A stretch of DNA of 64,000 nucleotides from Maribacter sp. (GCA_020629415.1 JAHDDL010000013.1:27221-91220); one strand, 5' to 3'; shown: positions 45,847 through 55,334, counted from the first letter of the stretch. Notes: a model not told the origin generated them from the sequence alone. Numbers and translations: made by a program.

Positions 45847-47715
45847 CTACCTTCCAAGATAAACTAAAAGTACGCTGATGTCGCTCGGAGTAACCCCACT
45901 AATTCTTGATGCCTGGGAAATGGTAACAGGTTGAATTTTCGTCATTTTTTCTCTTGCTTCAAATGATAATGATTTCAGTTTAGAGTAATCAAAATTTTCT
46001 GGAATTTTAACTGCTTCCAATCTATGAAGTTTATCGGCGTTTAATTTTTCTTTTGCTATGTAACCTGAGTATTTAATCTGTACTTCTGCTTGCTCCAAGA
46101 TTTCATTGTCAAAATTATTTTCTTTAACGAAATTTGAAACATCCTCTAGCTGTAACATATGATTCATTGTTACATTAGGTCTTGAAAATGCTTTGTACAT
46201 TTTATCAGATTGCTTTACCAAAGATGAATTTACACTTTCTAAAATTGGATTAATGTCTTTTGGTAATACACTAGTTTCTCTAAAGAAATTAACTAAAGCT
46301 TCAGATTGTTTTAGTTTTTGTTCCATTCGCTTCATTCTTGTATCTGTAGCAAAACCTATGGAATGACTTAAAGGAGTTAATCTTAAATCAGCATTGTCCT
46401 GTCTTAATAAAGTTCTATACTCTGCTCTTGAAGTAAACATTCTGTAAGGCTCTTCAGTTCCTTTTGTAATTAAGTCATCAATTAAAACTCCAATATAGGC
46501 TTCATCTCTTTTTAGAATTAAAGGGTTTTCTTCTTTTAATTTTAGGTGTGCATTAATTCCAGCCATGAGTCCTTGCGATGCTGCTTCCTCATATCCGGTA
46601 GTTCCATTTATTTGTCCTGCGAAATATAAGTTTTCAACTAGCTTAGTTTCTAAAGTATGTTTCAATTGTGTTGGTGGAAAGTAGTCGTACTCTATAGCAT
46701 AACCTGGTCTAAAGAATTTTACGTTCTCAAAACCAACTACTGATCTTAACGCTTTAAATTGAACATCTTCTGGTAGAGAAGTTGAAAAACCATTTACATA
46801 TACCTCTACCGTTTCCCATCCTTCAGGTTCAATAAACATTTGATGACTATCCTTATCAGCGAAACGGTTTATTTTATCTTCTATAGATGGACAGTATCTA
46901 GGTCCTAAACTTTTAATTCTACCATTGAACATTGGGGATCGGTCAAAACCTTCCCGTAGCAAATCATGAACTTGTGCACTTGTATGCGTCATGTAACAAT
47001 CACGTTGATGTGCTAAAGGTTTTGTATTGGTATAGGAGAATTTTTCTGGAACGTCATCACCTGGTTGAACAATCATCTTGGAATAATCTAAGGATCTACC
47101 ATCAACTCTAGGTGGTGTCCCGGTTTTCATTCTTCCACTTTCAAAACCTAATTCAACTAGTTGTTCTGTAATTCCGGTTGCTGCTTTTTCTCCTGCCCTA
47201 CCTCCACCAAATTGTTTTTCTCCAATATGAATCAATCCATTTAAGAATGTTCCATTGGTTAAAACAACAGCTTTTGATTTTATATTGATACCAAGAGATG
47301 TTTTTACTCCAACAACTTTATGGTTTTCAACAAGTAAACCAGAAACCATTTCTTGATAAAAGTCTACATTGGGAGTACGTTCTAACATTAAACGCCATTC
47401 TTCAGCAAAACGCATTCTATCATTTTGGGTTCTTGGACTCCACATTGCAGGTCCTTTGGATTTGTTCAGCATCTTAAACTGAATTGCGGATTTATCGGAA
47501 ACGATTCCGCTATATCCCCCAAGTGCATCTATCTCCCTAACAATTTGCCCTTTTGCAATTCCACCCATTGCCGGGTTACAGGACATTTGTCCTATATTTT
47601 GCAAATTCATTGTTACTAATAAGGTTTTTGAACCCAAGTTTGCAGCTGCTGCTGCCGCTTCTGCACCGGCGTGTCCTCCGCCAACTACAATTACATCGTA
47701 TTCTTCTCCAAACAT
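45847..47715 (-). CDS. mnmG: tRNA uridine-5-carboxymethylaminomethyl modification enzyme MnmG (GidA)
   Basis: A 622-residue FAD enzyme that, with MnmE, adds the carboxymethylaminomethyl group to the wobble uridine of certain tRNAs. FAD-binding starts DVIVVGGGHAGAEAAAAAANLG. The family block GQMSCNPAMGGIAKGQIVREIDALGG follows, then AGRAGEKAATGITEQLVELGFESGRMKTGTPPR-type residues. The C-terminal helical part contains EEPYRMFTSRAEYRTLLRQDNADLRLT. Length is normal. It sits between ybeY (5 bases) and the methyltransferase, bracketed by two parS sites. The partner mnmE is not in the window. Confidence 0.97.
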   Translation of the reverse strand: MFGEEYDVIVVGGGHAGAEAAAAAANLGSKTLLVTMNLQNIGQMSCNPAMGGIAKGQIVREIDALGGYSGIVSDKSAIQFKMLNKSKGPAMWSPRTQNDRMRFAEEWRLMLERTPNVDFYQEMVSGLLVENHKVVGVKTSLGINIKSKAVVLTNGTFLNGLIHIGEKQFGGGRAGEKAATGITEQLVELGFESGRMKTGTPPRVDGRSLDYSKMIVQPGDDVPEKFSYTNTKPLAHQRDCYMTHTSAQVHDLLREGFDRSPMFNGRIKSLGPRYCPSIEDKINRFADKDSHQMFIEPEGWETVEVYVNGFSTSLPEDVQFKALRSVVGFENVKFFRPGYAIEYDYFPPTQLKHTLETKLVENLYFAGQINGTTGYEEAASQGLMAGINAHLKLKEENPLILKRDEAYIGVLIDDLITKGTEEPYRMFTSRAEYRTLLRQDNADLRLTPLSHSIGFATDTRMKRMEQKLKQSEALVNFFRETSVLPKDINPILESVNSSLVKQSDKMYKAFSRPNVTMNHMLQLEDVSNFVKENNFDNEILEQAEVQIKYSGYIAKEKLNADKLHRLEAVKIPENFDYSKLKSLSFEAREKMTKIQPVTISQASRISGVTPSDISVLLVYLGR

Positions 47716-47720
47716 ATTTT

Positions 47721-48140
47721 CTAATGTTCCACGTGGAACAGCTTTATTTTTTCTTCTTCTTTAGCGCGCATTTCGGCAGTAGCTGCATCCGATTTATCCG
47801 AATAACCCATTAGATGTAAAACACCATGAATCATTACGCGTTTTAATTCATTATCAAACGTAACATTAAATTCTTGTGCATTTTCTTTTATGCGGTCAAT
47901 AGAAATATAAAGGTCTCCCGAAATATTTTTGCCTGATACATAATCAAATGTGATAATGTCCGTAAGGTAATCGTGTTGTAAGTAATCTTGATTTATTTTA
48001 AGCAAGTAGTCATCACTACAAAAGATGTAGTTAAGTTCTTGAATGGAAAACCCTTCGGTATTACAAGATGTTGTAATCCACGAATCAAAGTTTTTTTCTG
48101 CTACAAGTTTAAATTCAGTTAGGTAATTGTAATTAATCAT
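47721..48140 (-). CDS. ybeY: Endoribonuclease YbeY (rRNA maturation)
   Basis: A 139-residue metal-dependent RNase acting in 16S rRNA 3' maturation and ribosome quality control. The metal site is HGVLHLMGYSD, in which the usual third His of HxxxHxxxxxH is Asp; I recall this GYxDK form as common in Bacteroidota. The preceding DIITFDYVSGKNISGDLYISIDRIKENA is family-typical. Its last residues LFHVEH are encoded by a parS palindrome (47725-47740). The start overlaps the DUF4175 gene end by 8 bases. Confidence 0.93.
   Translation of the reverse strand: MINYNYLTEFKLVAEKNFDSWITTSCNTEGFSIQELNYIFCSDDYLLKINQDYLQHDYLTDIITFDYVSGKNISGDLYISIDRIKENAQEFNVTFDNELKRVMIHGVLHLMGYSDKSDAATAEMRAKEEEKIKLFHVEH
47725..47740. 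promoter_or_regulatory. parS centromere site 2, inside the 3' end of ybeY
   Basis: The same perfect palindrome TGTTCCACGTGGAACA as at 45824. Here it is coding: on the minus strand it spells the final Leu-Phe-His-Val-Glu-His codons of YbeY, and lies 9 bases before the mnmG start on the minus strand. ParB should bind both copies. Confidence 0.88.
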
Positions 48141-51100
48141 TTGTTTTGAAGTACTCTTTAACCTTTGATTGAAAATTTTGCCGCAAAGGTAAGCTTTGCC
48201 TATTTAAAATTTCAACTTCATTATGATAATTATCTAATAATGAGGGTTTAGTAGTAATAGGATTTGTGAAGTCTTTTAAATTTCTATTACTTTCTCGCTC
48301 AGATTTCTCTCCTTGCTTGAGTGCTGCGTTTTCTAATTTCAATAATTCGTACTGTATAGTATTGGCTTTGTTGATGGTACGTTGCGTAATACCGTTTTCT
48401 AAAAGATCGTTTTCAAAATCTTCCATCTGTTTAATTAATTTTTGACCTAATTTTTGGTCGCCAGAATTAATCATGTTTTTCAGTTGCTCCTCTAGTTCCT
48501 GTCTTATTTTTTGTTGATTTTGATAAATCTCATAGATTTCCTTTAGTTCAGATTCGCTCATTGAACCCTCACCTTGTGCACCCATACCGTTTGTTCCATT
48601 TTTTCCCTGTCCCTTTTCTCCACCTTCACCTTTTTCACCATTTTTACCACTTTTTCCTTCTCCGTTTTTTCCATTTTCACCTTCATTTCCGCGTTCACCT
48701 TGTTTACCGTTAGCCCCCTGTTTACCACGTTCGCCTTGTTTTCCTCCTTCACCTTCATTTCCGTTCTTACCTTGTTTTCCTTCACCACTTTTACCCTCTT
48801 TTCCTTGGTTTCCAGATTCTCCTTGCTGACCCATTTTTTCACCAATCTGTTGTTGTCCTTCAATGATATCCGGTAACTGAAATCCTCCGTCACTTTGTCC
48901 AGAACCTTTTCCCATTTGCATACTTTCATTCATGTTATCCATAACCTTGGCTAAAAAATCTGCAAGACTGTTAGCTGCGGTCAGTACATATTTTTGATGG
49001 GAAATGCCTTGAAACATTTGACCATCTGCCATCGTTTCTAAAGATTTATCAATGTTATAGTATACTTCGGTAATCTGTTCGTTTACAAATTCTGATAGTT
49101 CAGCTTGGCGAAGGGATAATGCAAATAGACTATCATCTACATGTTCAAATAAACCTTTTAATTCATTTTGATCCCTAACTGTTTTGGAATATTCCGTTGC
49201 GTCTTGTTCTTCTCTGGAGCTAAGTCTATCATAAAGTGTTTCTTGTTTAAATGAGAAAATGATAAGATTATCTAAAATTTGTCTTAGCATTTCAGCATCT
49301 TCAGCTACCGAAGAACCACCGCTTCCACTAGAAGAAGACTCACTTAAGGCTTCACTCATTTCTTTCATTTTATCTGCTGCCGATTTTTGTTTCTTTTTAG
49401 CATCGGAACTGGTCGGTTTATTTTGTTCACTAGTATTATTTTTTTGTAATTGATCTAGGGCATTTTGTTGGTCTTCTTTTACAGTTATTATTTTGTTTTC
49501 TTCAATGTTTATATCAATTGGTTTTTTTAGCTTTTCATTATCTTTTTTCAAAGCATCCATTTCCTTTGATAACTCGTTAAATTTCTTGTTTAATTCGGTT
49601 TGTTTTTCCGCTGTATTTTCTTCATTATTTTTTTTGGATAGTTCTTCTTGTTGTTTAGCTAATTGTTCTAAATCCCGTGAAAGTTGAGAGGCTTTTTCAG
49701 TTACATAATACCGTTTGGTTAATTCTAATAACTGTTCTAGACTACGTTCACTATTTTGTTGTTTTTTACCTAGTTCTTCTAATTTTTTTGTTAGCTCTTC
49801 TTTTTTAATTTTATCGGCTACTTTGTTAAGTTCTTCAAGGAGTTGCTGATTCTTTTTAGCTTGTTCTTCTTGGCGTTTTAAGCGTTCTTGTAACAATTGG
49901 TTTAATTTGTCGTCTCGGTTGTCTTTGTTAAGATTCTCTTTAAGTTCTTTACTGAATTTTTGCATGAACTGCTCTTGCTGTTCTTGTTTTTTTAAGTAAT
50001 CTTTAATCTGCGATTGGTCATTAAAATTTAAGCTGTTTTTTTCCTTTTGATTTTTATTGATTTCTTCTAGTGATTCTTTTTGTTCTTTTGCTCTCTCTAG
50101 AGAATTATCAAGGTTATTTATTAAGGTTTGTTGAGATTCAAGATCCTTATTTTTTAACTGATTATCATCTAGTAATACTTGTTGGTATATTTGGCTTTTT
50201 GTTGTCTTTCCATTGTGCAGGGCATCATTATCCGTAGCTTCGAAATAAAAGCCATAATTCTTGCCTTCTTCAAGGTCCAATCCAGAGGGGAAGGTGTAGT
50301 AAAATTGTTGGTAGTTAGAAGTGGGTTTGATCAGCGAGACATTCTTTTTGTTTTCTTCATTGCCCACTTCAAAATATACAATGTCAATTTTTCGTAATCC
50401 ATAATCATCAGTAGCGGAACCAGTGTAATAGGAAACGTTTGGATTTAAACTATCTAGAATTTGATTTACCTTAATTGTGGGATAAGCATCTTTAATTACT
50501 TTAAAATTGTAAGCTAAACGTTCATATTCTTGAACATTTTCGTTTGTAGTGGTTAGTTCATAATTAAAATTATCATAGATTCTCCTTGCTAAAGTAAAGT
50601 TGTTATACTCTCTGGAAAAAGACAACATAGTGTCTTTAATACTAATATTGATCTTATTGGTATTTTCTCCTTTAATGTTCCAAGTAACTTTTGTTCCTTC
50701 TGGTATAACAGCGTTTCCTGTGCTTGTGATTTTTTTATTAGGTCTTTTTAGATATTTTGGATAGGTAAGATTCATAGAAAAATCTATGATAGAAGGAGTC
50801 CGTAAAGACTGTAAGGTATATTCTTTAGACCGTACTTCATTTGCAGAGAAACTAAACGTTGTTGTTTTAATTGGGGGTGAAAATGTATATTCATATAATC
50901 CACTATTTTGTTGTAGTAGTATAAGTTTGTCATCAATTTCTATATATATGTTTTCAGGTTTTATTTGGCCTTTGGTCGTTACTTGAAGAGTAAAGCTTTG
51001 ATCTTGCAATGTGCTTAATTTATCAGATAATAGCTGAAATTGGAAAGGCGCTGGTTTTTCATAAGCCATTTCGTAATTAATAACGCGTTCATAAGTACCA

Positions 51101-51627
51101 AAAAAACTGCTCCATTTGCCTGTAATGAAAAGAACCAAAATGATAATGGCAGGTATGACTATATATTTTGAATATTTAAGGGAATCTTTATAATCTACGG
51201 CCTTAGTGAACGGAATTGGAGTTAATTCTCGTGATTTTTGATTAATACTGGCTAATAGTAGCTCAGATTTTTCAGTATCGTTTGCTAAATCTAAAAGATT
51301 GGTAAGTTTATCCCCTACTTCAGGAAAATGTTTACCAATCATGTAAGCTGCATCTTTTATTCCTATTCCTTTTTTTAATTTAAATAAATAGAAAATAGGA
51401 GTTAAAATATACTTGAAAAGCAGAAATATTTCAACCAGTATAAAAGCAGTGAATAGAATCATTCTACCGGTACTGTTCATCCAAAGAAAAAACTCAATAC
51501 CCAGAATAAGTAATAAAAACAGTAATCCGAAGGCGAAAAACAATAATATACCCTTCAGTAGAACTTGAGAATAGTGCTTTTGAATGAATTGATTTAGTCG
51601 GTGTAATATGTGATTGTAGTCTTGCAA
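48133..51627 (-). CDS. Large DUF4175 membrane protein with collagen-like segment
   Basis: A 1164-residue protein. Three N-terminal membrane helices lie near residues 22-52, 54-76 and 150-166. A large beta-rich exported part extends to about 490 (FSMNLTYPKYLKRPNKKITS). A very long charged coiled coil (about 495-760; repeated Lys/Glu/Gln such as QQEQFMQKFSKELKENLNKDN) comes next, then helices, and a Gly-rich region (about 932-1020) of GxY-like triplets (GKQ, GER, GNE, GKN). It matches the DUF4175 proteins of Bacteroidota, of unknown role. It starts at TTG 51627. It heads the ybeY-mnmG operon, overlapping ybeY by 8 bases. The size and coiled coil suggest an envelope scaffold; this is inference. 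Confidence 0.8.
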   Translation of the reverse strand: MQDYNHILHRLNQFIQKHYSQVLLKGILLFFAFGLLFLLLILGIEFFLWMNSTGRMILFTAFILVEIFLLFKYILTPIFYLFKLKKGIGIKDAAYMIGKHFPEVGDKLTNLLDLANDTEKSELLLASINQKSRELTPIPFTKAVDYKDSLKYSKYIVIPAIIILVLFITGKWSSFFGTYERVINYEMAYEKPAPFQFQLLSDKLSTLQDQSFTLQVTTKGQIKPENIYIEIDDKLILLQQNSGLYEYTFSPPIKTTTFSFSANEVRSKEYTLQSLRTPSIIDFSMNLTYPKYLKRPNKKITSTGNAVIPEGTKVTWNIKGENTNKINISIKDTMLSFSREYNNFTLARRIYDNFNYELTTTNENVQEYERLAYNFKVIKDAYPTIKVNQILDSLNPNVSYYTGSATDDYGLRKIDIVYFEVGNEENKKNVSLIKPTSNYQQFYYTFPSGLDLEEGKNYGFYFEATDNDALHNGKTTKSQIYQQVLLDDNQLKNKDLESQQTLINNLDNSLERAKEQKESLEEINKNQKEKNSLNFNDQSQIKDYLKKQEQQEQFMQKFSKELKENLNKDNRDDKLNQLLQERLKRQEEQAKKNQQLLEELNKVADKIKKEELTKKLEELGKKQQNSERSLEQLLELTKRYYVTEKASQLSRDLEQLAKQQEELSKKNNEENTAEKQTELNKKFNELSKEMDALKKDNEKLKKPIDINIEENKIITVKEDQQNALDQLQKNNTSEQNKPTSSDAKKKQKSAADKMKEMSEALSESSSSGSGGSSVAEDAEMLRQILDNLIIFSFKQETLYDRLSSREEQDATEYSKTVRDQNELKGLFEHVDDSLFALSLRQAELSEFVNEQITEVYYNIDKSLETMADGQMFQGISHQKYVLTAANSLADFLAKVMDNMNESMQMGKGSGQSDGGFQLPDIIEGQQQIGEKMGQQGESGNQGKEGKSGEGKQGKNGNEGEGGKQGERGKQGANGKQGERGNEGENGKNGEGKSGKNGEKGEGGEKGQGKNGTNGMGAQGEGSMSESELKEIYEIYQNQQKIRQELEEQLKNMINSGDQKLGQKLIKQMEDFENDLLENGITQRTINKANTIQYELLKLENAALKQGEKSERESNRNLKDFTNPITTKPSLLDNYHNEVEILNRQSLPLRQNFQSKVKEYFKTND

Positions 51628-51759
51628 TTGCCCTTTTTTATACCAAGATAACGGTTAAAAAGAATGGTTAGTAGGAAATATTTGTTAAAAAGGATTTTCT
51701 AACACGCATTGAATGAAGCGCATAATTAGGTTTATCACGTATATTTTATAGAAGAAAGG

Positions 51760-51800
51760 AAAGGGTGAACCCTGTAAATTATATACAGAATTCACCCTTT
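51760..51800 (-). terminator. Possible terminator after the fibronectin-III lipoprotein gene
   Basis: An imperfect hairpin with outer arms AAAGGGTGAA and TTCACCCTTT and an inner CTGTA/TACAG pair. It starts 26 bases past the stop of the leftward gene. There is no long T-run on the minus strand, so efficiency is uncertain. Confidence 0.6.
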
Positions 51801-51825
51801 ATTGATTTTAATTTTTACTCCTTTT

Positions 51826-53058
51826 TTAATTTGTTTCTAAAGTAACCTCGTAATTTAATTGATATACTACTCCGTCAACTTCTATAAGGATATAACCTGT
51901 CTTATCCGCTGCCAATGAGTTGTAGTTTTCTTCACTTAGAACACTACTTGAAACTGAAGAAGCATAGGTACTATAATTGCCTATTTCATAATCTACAGCA
52001 ACCCATTTGTTTATTTCAAAATTTGCCAATTCTTCAGAGAAAGTTATGTTTAATTGTCCAGGAAAATATTGGCTATCTGGTGTAATTAGTTTCGCTTCGG
52101 TAATAGTGATATCTGGGTGAACCGGGTAATCGTTAGTAGTAGTGAAAGATGCCGTAGATTCTTTTGTCTTATAAGTATTTTGTGCTCTTGCAGTAACTAC
52201 GACTTCATAGTTGGTATTTCTTTCAAGATCGGTTATATATTTGGTGGTTCCATATCTAAAGTGGTTTTCAGTAGGATAATCAACACCGTTAATAGTTAAC
52301 AAGTACAATACCGTATTACCATCTGCAGAAGTAGAAGGTGTCCAACTTATGGTAGCTGATGTTGCCGTAATATCAGATATAGAGACTTCAAAATCTGTTG
52401 GTAAAGGACAAGGCTCTCTAAAAAATGTTATTTCTTCTTCTGTTTCTGCGCCGCTGTAACTAATGGCTATAACTTTAATTGTGTGCTCCTCTCCTTCAGT
52501 AACTACCATTGTAAAACTTGTGGTTTCGGTTGTTTTAGAACCGTAGGTCTCATGGTATTCACCGTTTATAAAAATTTTGTAATAATAGTCAGAACCATCT
52601 TCAACTGTAGGTGTTTGCCATTTAATACGAACCACGTCACAAGCAATCAATTCATAAGTAATAGGAAAAGCAGATGGTGGTGTACCCAAAGTATGAAACT
52701 CAGATGTATTTATACTGTCTTTTGCATCATCAGCGGTGGCAACCACTTTTACGGCATAAGTAGTATTTATATCTAGTTCCTCAATGTTATATTCTAATTC
52801 GCTAAGATTTTCAGCCTGTAATTCATCATCTAGAAACAAACTGTAGCTCACGGCATTATTATTAGATGCCGTGACTTTTGTCCACATAATTTTAGCACTG
52901 GTTTGAGAGATGTCTTCAAACTCAATTTCAAAAGAAGATAGTGTAATTTCATCGGGTGTGTTATCTACTTCAGGCATAGAATCGTCGGTAGAATCTGAGC
53001 TACATCCTGTGACTATTAGAATTAAAAATATATAAAAAAAGTTTAAATAATATTTCAT
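51826..53058 (-). CDS. Fibronectin type III domain lipoprotein
   Basis: A 410-residue surface or periplasmic lipoprotein. The signal ends LIVTGC (Cys19), followed by an acidic, Ser/Asp-rich linker (SSDSTDDSMPEVDNTPDE). Three fibronectin-III-like domains follow, at about 37-128, 130-215 and 218-312, with recurring strings (TSAKIMWTKV, VVRIKWQTPTVEDG, TSATISWTPSTSADGN) and Y-x-V/I strands (YAVKVVATA, YEVVVTARA). The last ~95 residues form a separate beta-rich domain (PDITITEAKLITPDSQYFPGQLNITFSEELANF). It has no enzymatic motif and is likely an adhesion or binding module. The neighbours give no clear partner. Confidence 0.83.
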   Translation of the reverse strand: MKYYLNFFYIFLILIVTGCSSDSTDDSMPEVDNTPDEITLSSFEIEFEDISQTSAKIMWTKVTASNNNAVSYSLFLDDELQAENLSELEYNIEELDINTTYAVKVVATADDAKDSINTSEFHTLGTPPSAFPITYELIACDVVRIKWQTPTVEDGSDYYYKIFINGEYHETYGSKTTETTSFTMVVTEGEEHTIKVIAISYSGAETEEEITFFREPCPLPTDFEVSISDITATSATISWTPSTSADGNTVLYLLTINGVDYPTENHFRYGTTKYITDLERNTNYEVVVTARAQNTYKTKESTASFTTTNDYPVHPDITITEAKLITPDSQYFPGQLNITFSEELANFEINKWVAVDYEIGNYSTYASSVSSSVLSEENYNSLAADKTGYILIEVDGVVYQLNYEVTLETN

Positions 53059-53311
53059 TTTTCGTTGATTAAGGTTTTTAAATAACGAGGAGCAAATTGA
53101 ATTCGTATGTGCATTTTCAATTTTATAAATCGATTTGTTTTTTCCCTCTTAACTAGGGTTTTTACTTAGTTTTTAAGAATTATATATTTTATTTTTCCCT
53201 AAATCTGTACTATGTTTTTGAATATTAGAGTTGTAACGTGAATACGTGAGTAATTTCATTTTGATAAATTAAAATAAACAGCTGTAGATATATGGCTAAT
53301 GGTGTTTTTTA

Positions 53312-53319
53312 TACCTTTG
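53312..53319 (+). promoter_or_regulatory. Candidate -7 box (TACCTTTG) of gltX
   Basis: The octamer matches TAnnTTTG and ends 4 bases before the gltX ATG at 53324, as at rbfA. If active, the transcript would start at about the start codon (leaderless). No -33 TTG is apparent. Confidence 0.42.
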
Positions 53320-53323
53320 CCAA

Positions 53324-54832
53324 ATGACAAAGAAAGTACGTGTTCGTTTTGCTCCCAGTCCTACAGGACCATTGCATATTGGTGGTGTACGCACTGCCCT
53401 ATTTAATTACTTGTTTGCTAAAAAACATGGCGGCGATTTTATTCTTAGAATTGAAGATACCGATCAAAATAGATATGTTGAAGGTGCCGAGCAGTATATT
53501 ATAGATGCATTGAACTGGTGCAAAATTCCTTTTGACGAGGGTGTTGGCAAAGATGGCGGTTTTGGACCATATAGACAGAGCGAACGTAAATCCTTATATA
53601 AAAAATACGCTGAGGATTTAATTGAAAGTGGTCATGCATATTATGCTTTTGATACTGCGGAAAGTTTAGATGCGCACAGAAAAGAGCATGAACAAAACGG
53701 AAAAACATTTATCTATAATTGGCATAATAGATTAAAATTGGATAATTCATTATCACTTTTGCCAGAAGTGGTTAAGAGCCGTATAGAAAATGGAGATGAT
53801 TATGTTGTTCGCTTTCTTACTCCACCAGATGAAATATTGCAATTGAATGATTTAATTCGTGGATCAATTAAAATTGATACCAATGTTTTAGACGATAAGG
53901 TACTGTTTAAAAGTGATGGAATGCCAACCTATCATTTGGCCAATATTGTAGATGATCATTTAATGGAAATCTCACATGTTATACGTGGTGAAGAATGGTT
54001 GCCTTCTATGGCTTTGCACAAACAGTTGTATGACGCTTTTGGATGGAATTCCCCAGAATTTGCCCATTTGCCTTTAATAATGAAACCCGTAGGTAAAGGG
54101 AAACTTAGTAAGCGTGATGGTGAAAAAATGGGCTTTCCGGTATTTCCTCTGTCATGGAAAGAATCTGTTGGGTATAAAGAATCAGGATATTTTCCTGAGG
54201 CGGTTATAAATTTTTTGGCATTGTTAGGATGGAATCCGGGTACTGAGCAAGAATTATTTTCTTTAGATGAATTGGTGAATACGTTCAGTTTGGATAGGGT
54301 AAATAAATCTGGAGCACGTTTTGATCCGGAAAAAACCAAATGGTACAACCAACATTATCTTCAAGAAACATCTGATAACCAATTAGCTGAATCATTTTTA
54401 CCTATTGTAAAGGAGCATGTTTCTAATGGGAATGATATTAGTTTGGAATATGTAACCAAAGTAGTTTCACTAATAAAAGAGCGGGCCGTATTTGTATCAG
54501 ATTTTTGGAGTCTAAGTGATTACTTTTTTGTAGCTCCTAAGGAATATAATGCAAAGGCTGCCAAAAAGCAATGGAAAGAAGATACCGCTTCTATTATGAC
54601 AGATCTTATTTCAGTACTAGAACCAATTGATGATTTTTCTTCGGAAAATTCTGAAACCGTAGTAAAAGCTTGGATTGGCGAGAAAGAGTTATCATTTGGA
54701 AAAGTAATGCCACCATTACGTCTTTTCTTGGTGGGCGATATGAAAGGACCTCATATTTTCGATATCATGGCAATGATAGGTAAAGAGGAAAGTATTTCCA
54801 GAATAAAGACAGCCTTAAATAAGTTAGGATAA
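53324..54832 (+). CDS. gltX: Glutamyl-tRNA synthetase
   Basis: A 502-residue class I aminoacyl-tRNA synthetase charging tRNA-Glu. The HIGH motif is in RFAPSPTGPLHIGGVRTALFNYLF, and the KMSKS-like loop is GKGKLSKRDGEKMG. Further family strings are FILRIEDTDQNRYVEGAEQYI and DGMPTYHLANIVDDHLMEISHVIRGEEWLPS. The helical anticodon-binding part follows from about residue 330. It is full length and a single gene. Discriminating versus non-discriminating character cannot be decided here, although the window also has glnS, so tRNA-Gln is charged directly and a discriminating GluRS is expected. Confidence 0.96.
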   Translation: MTKKVRVRFAPSPTGPLHIGGVRTALFNYLFAKKHGGDFILRIEDTDQNRYVEGAEQYIIDALNWCKIPFDEGVGKDGGFGPYRQSERKSLYKKYAEDLIESGHAYYAFDTAESLDAHRKEHEQNGKTFIYNWHNRLKLDNSLSLLPEVVKSRIENGDDYVVRFLTPPDEILQLNDLIRGSIKIDTNVLDDKVLFKSDGMPTYHLANIVDDHLMEISHVIRGEEWLPSMALHKQLYDAFGWNSPEFAHLPLIMKPVGKGKLSKRDGEKMGFPVFPLSWKESVGYKESGYFPEAVINFLALLGWNPGTEQELFSLDELVNTFSLDRVNKSGARFDPEKTKWYNQHYLQETSDNQLAESFLPIVKEHVSNGNDISLEYVTKVVSLIKERAVFVSDFWSLSDYFFVAPKEYNAKAAKKQWKEDTASIMTDLISVLEPIDDFSSENSETVVKAWIGEKELSFGKVMPPLRLFLVGDMKGPHIFDIMAMIGKEESISRIKTALNKLG

Positions 54833-54915
54833 ATAAAGAATTTATAAATTTTAGTGTAGGTCTAAATGGTAACCAGTATTCAAATACGGTTTTTTTAGAA
54901 TAGCTATAATGCGGT

Positions 54916-55311
54916 CTACGCATTTGAAAATTCCCTCAATATATCCATAGCTTTTTCGGTATCTTTTTTAGCTACAAAAATGTGGTCGTGATAATATGCG
55001 GCTACTACATTACAGCTGATATCATGTTTTGTCAAAGCTGTTGAAACCGCCGCTGTTAAACCAACTGCATCTAGAGCGGAATGAACGGTAAGTGTAATCC
55101 ATGAAGCTATAAATTCGTATGTCAAACTTAATTCATCGGCTTTGTTCTTTTTGAGGATAACAGTAGTTCCTTCCCTTTCCTTAAATTCAAATAAAATATC
55201 CTCTCTGGAAATATGCTGAATATCTTTTAAAGATATAAATACATAGTTACCTTCGTTTAAAGAAGGTTTTAAAGTCCTCAATAGTATTTTAAGATCTCTT
55301 TTTCCAGTCAT
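54916..55311 (-). CDS. ACT-domain protein of unknown function
   Basis: A 131-residue cytoplasmic protein with two ACT-like halves. The first is KILLRTLKPSLNEGNYVFISLKDIQHISREDILFEFKEREGTTVILKKNKAD; the second is WITLTVHSALDAVGLTAAVSTALTKHDISCNVVAAYYHDHIFVAKKDTEKAMDILREF. The second half is a clear ACT fold. ACT domains bind amino acids and regulate enzymes; no catalytic domain is attached. It may act alone as an amino-acid sensor. It follows rlmF on the same strand, with a terminator-like hairpin between them. Confidence 0.82.
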   Translation of the reverse strand: MTGKRDLKILLRTLKPSLNEGNYVFISLKDIQHISREDILFEFKEREGTTVILKKNKADELSLTYEFIASWITLTVHSALDAVGLTAAVSTALTKHDISCNVVAAYYHDHIFVAKKDTEKAMDILREFSNA

Positions 55312-55334
55312 TTTAGCTTTTTTACCGAATTTTC

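Noticed and set aside
45783..45857. Longer start for the methyltransferase at 45857
   Set aside because: It would run through the parS palindrome and the mnmG 3' end; the ATG at 45782 gives a normal N-terminus.
48574..48929. Reading frames on both strands inside the DUF4175 Gly-rich region
   Set aside because: They are low-complexity shadows of the repeated GxY codons (Lys/Glu/Val-rich or Phe/Thr/Ser-rich) with no family signal.
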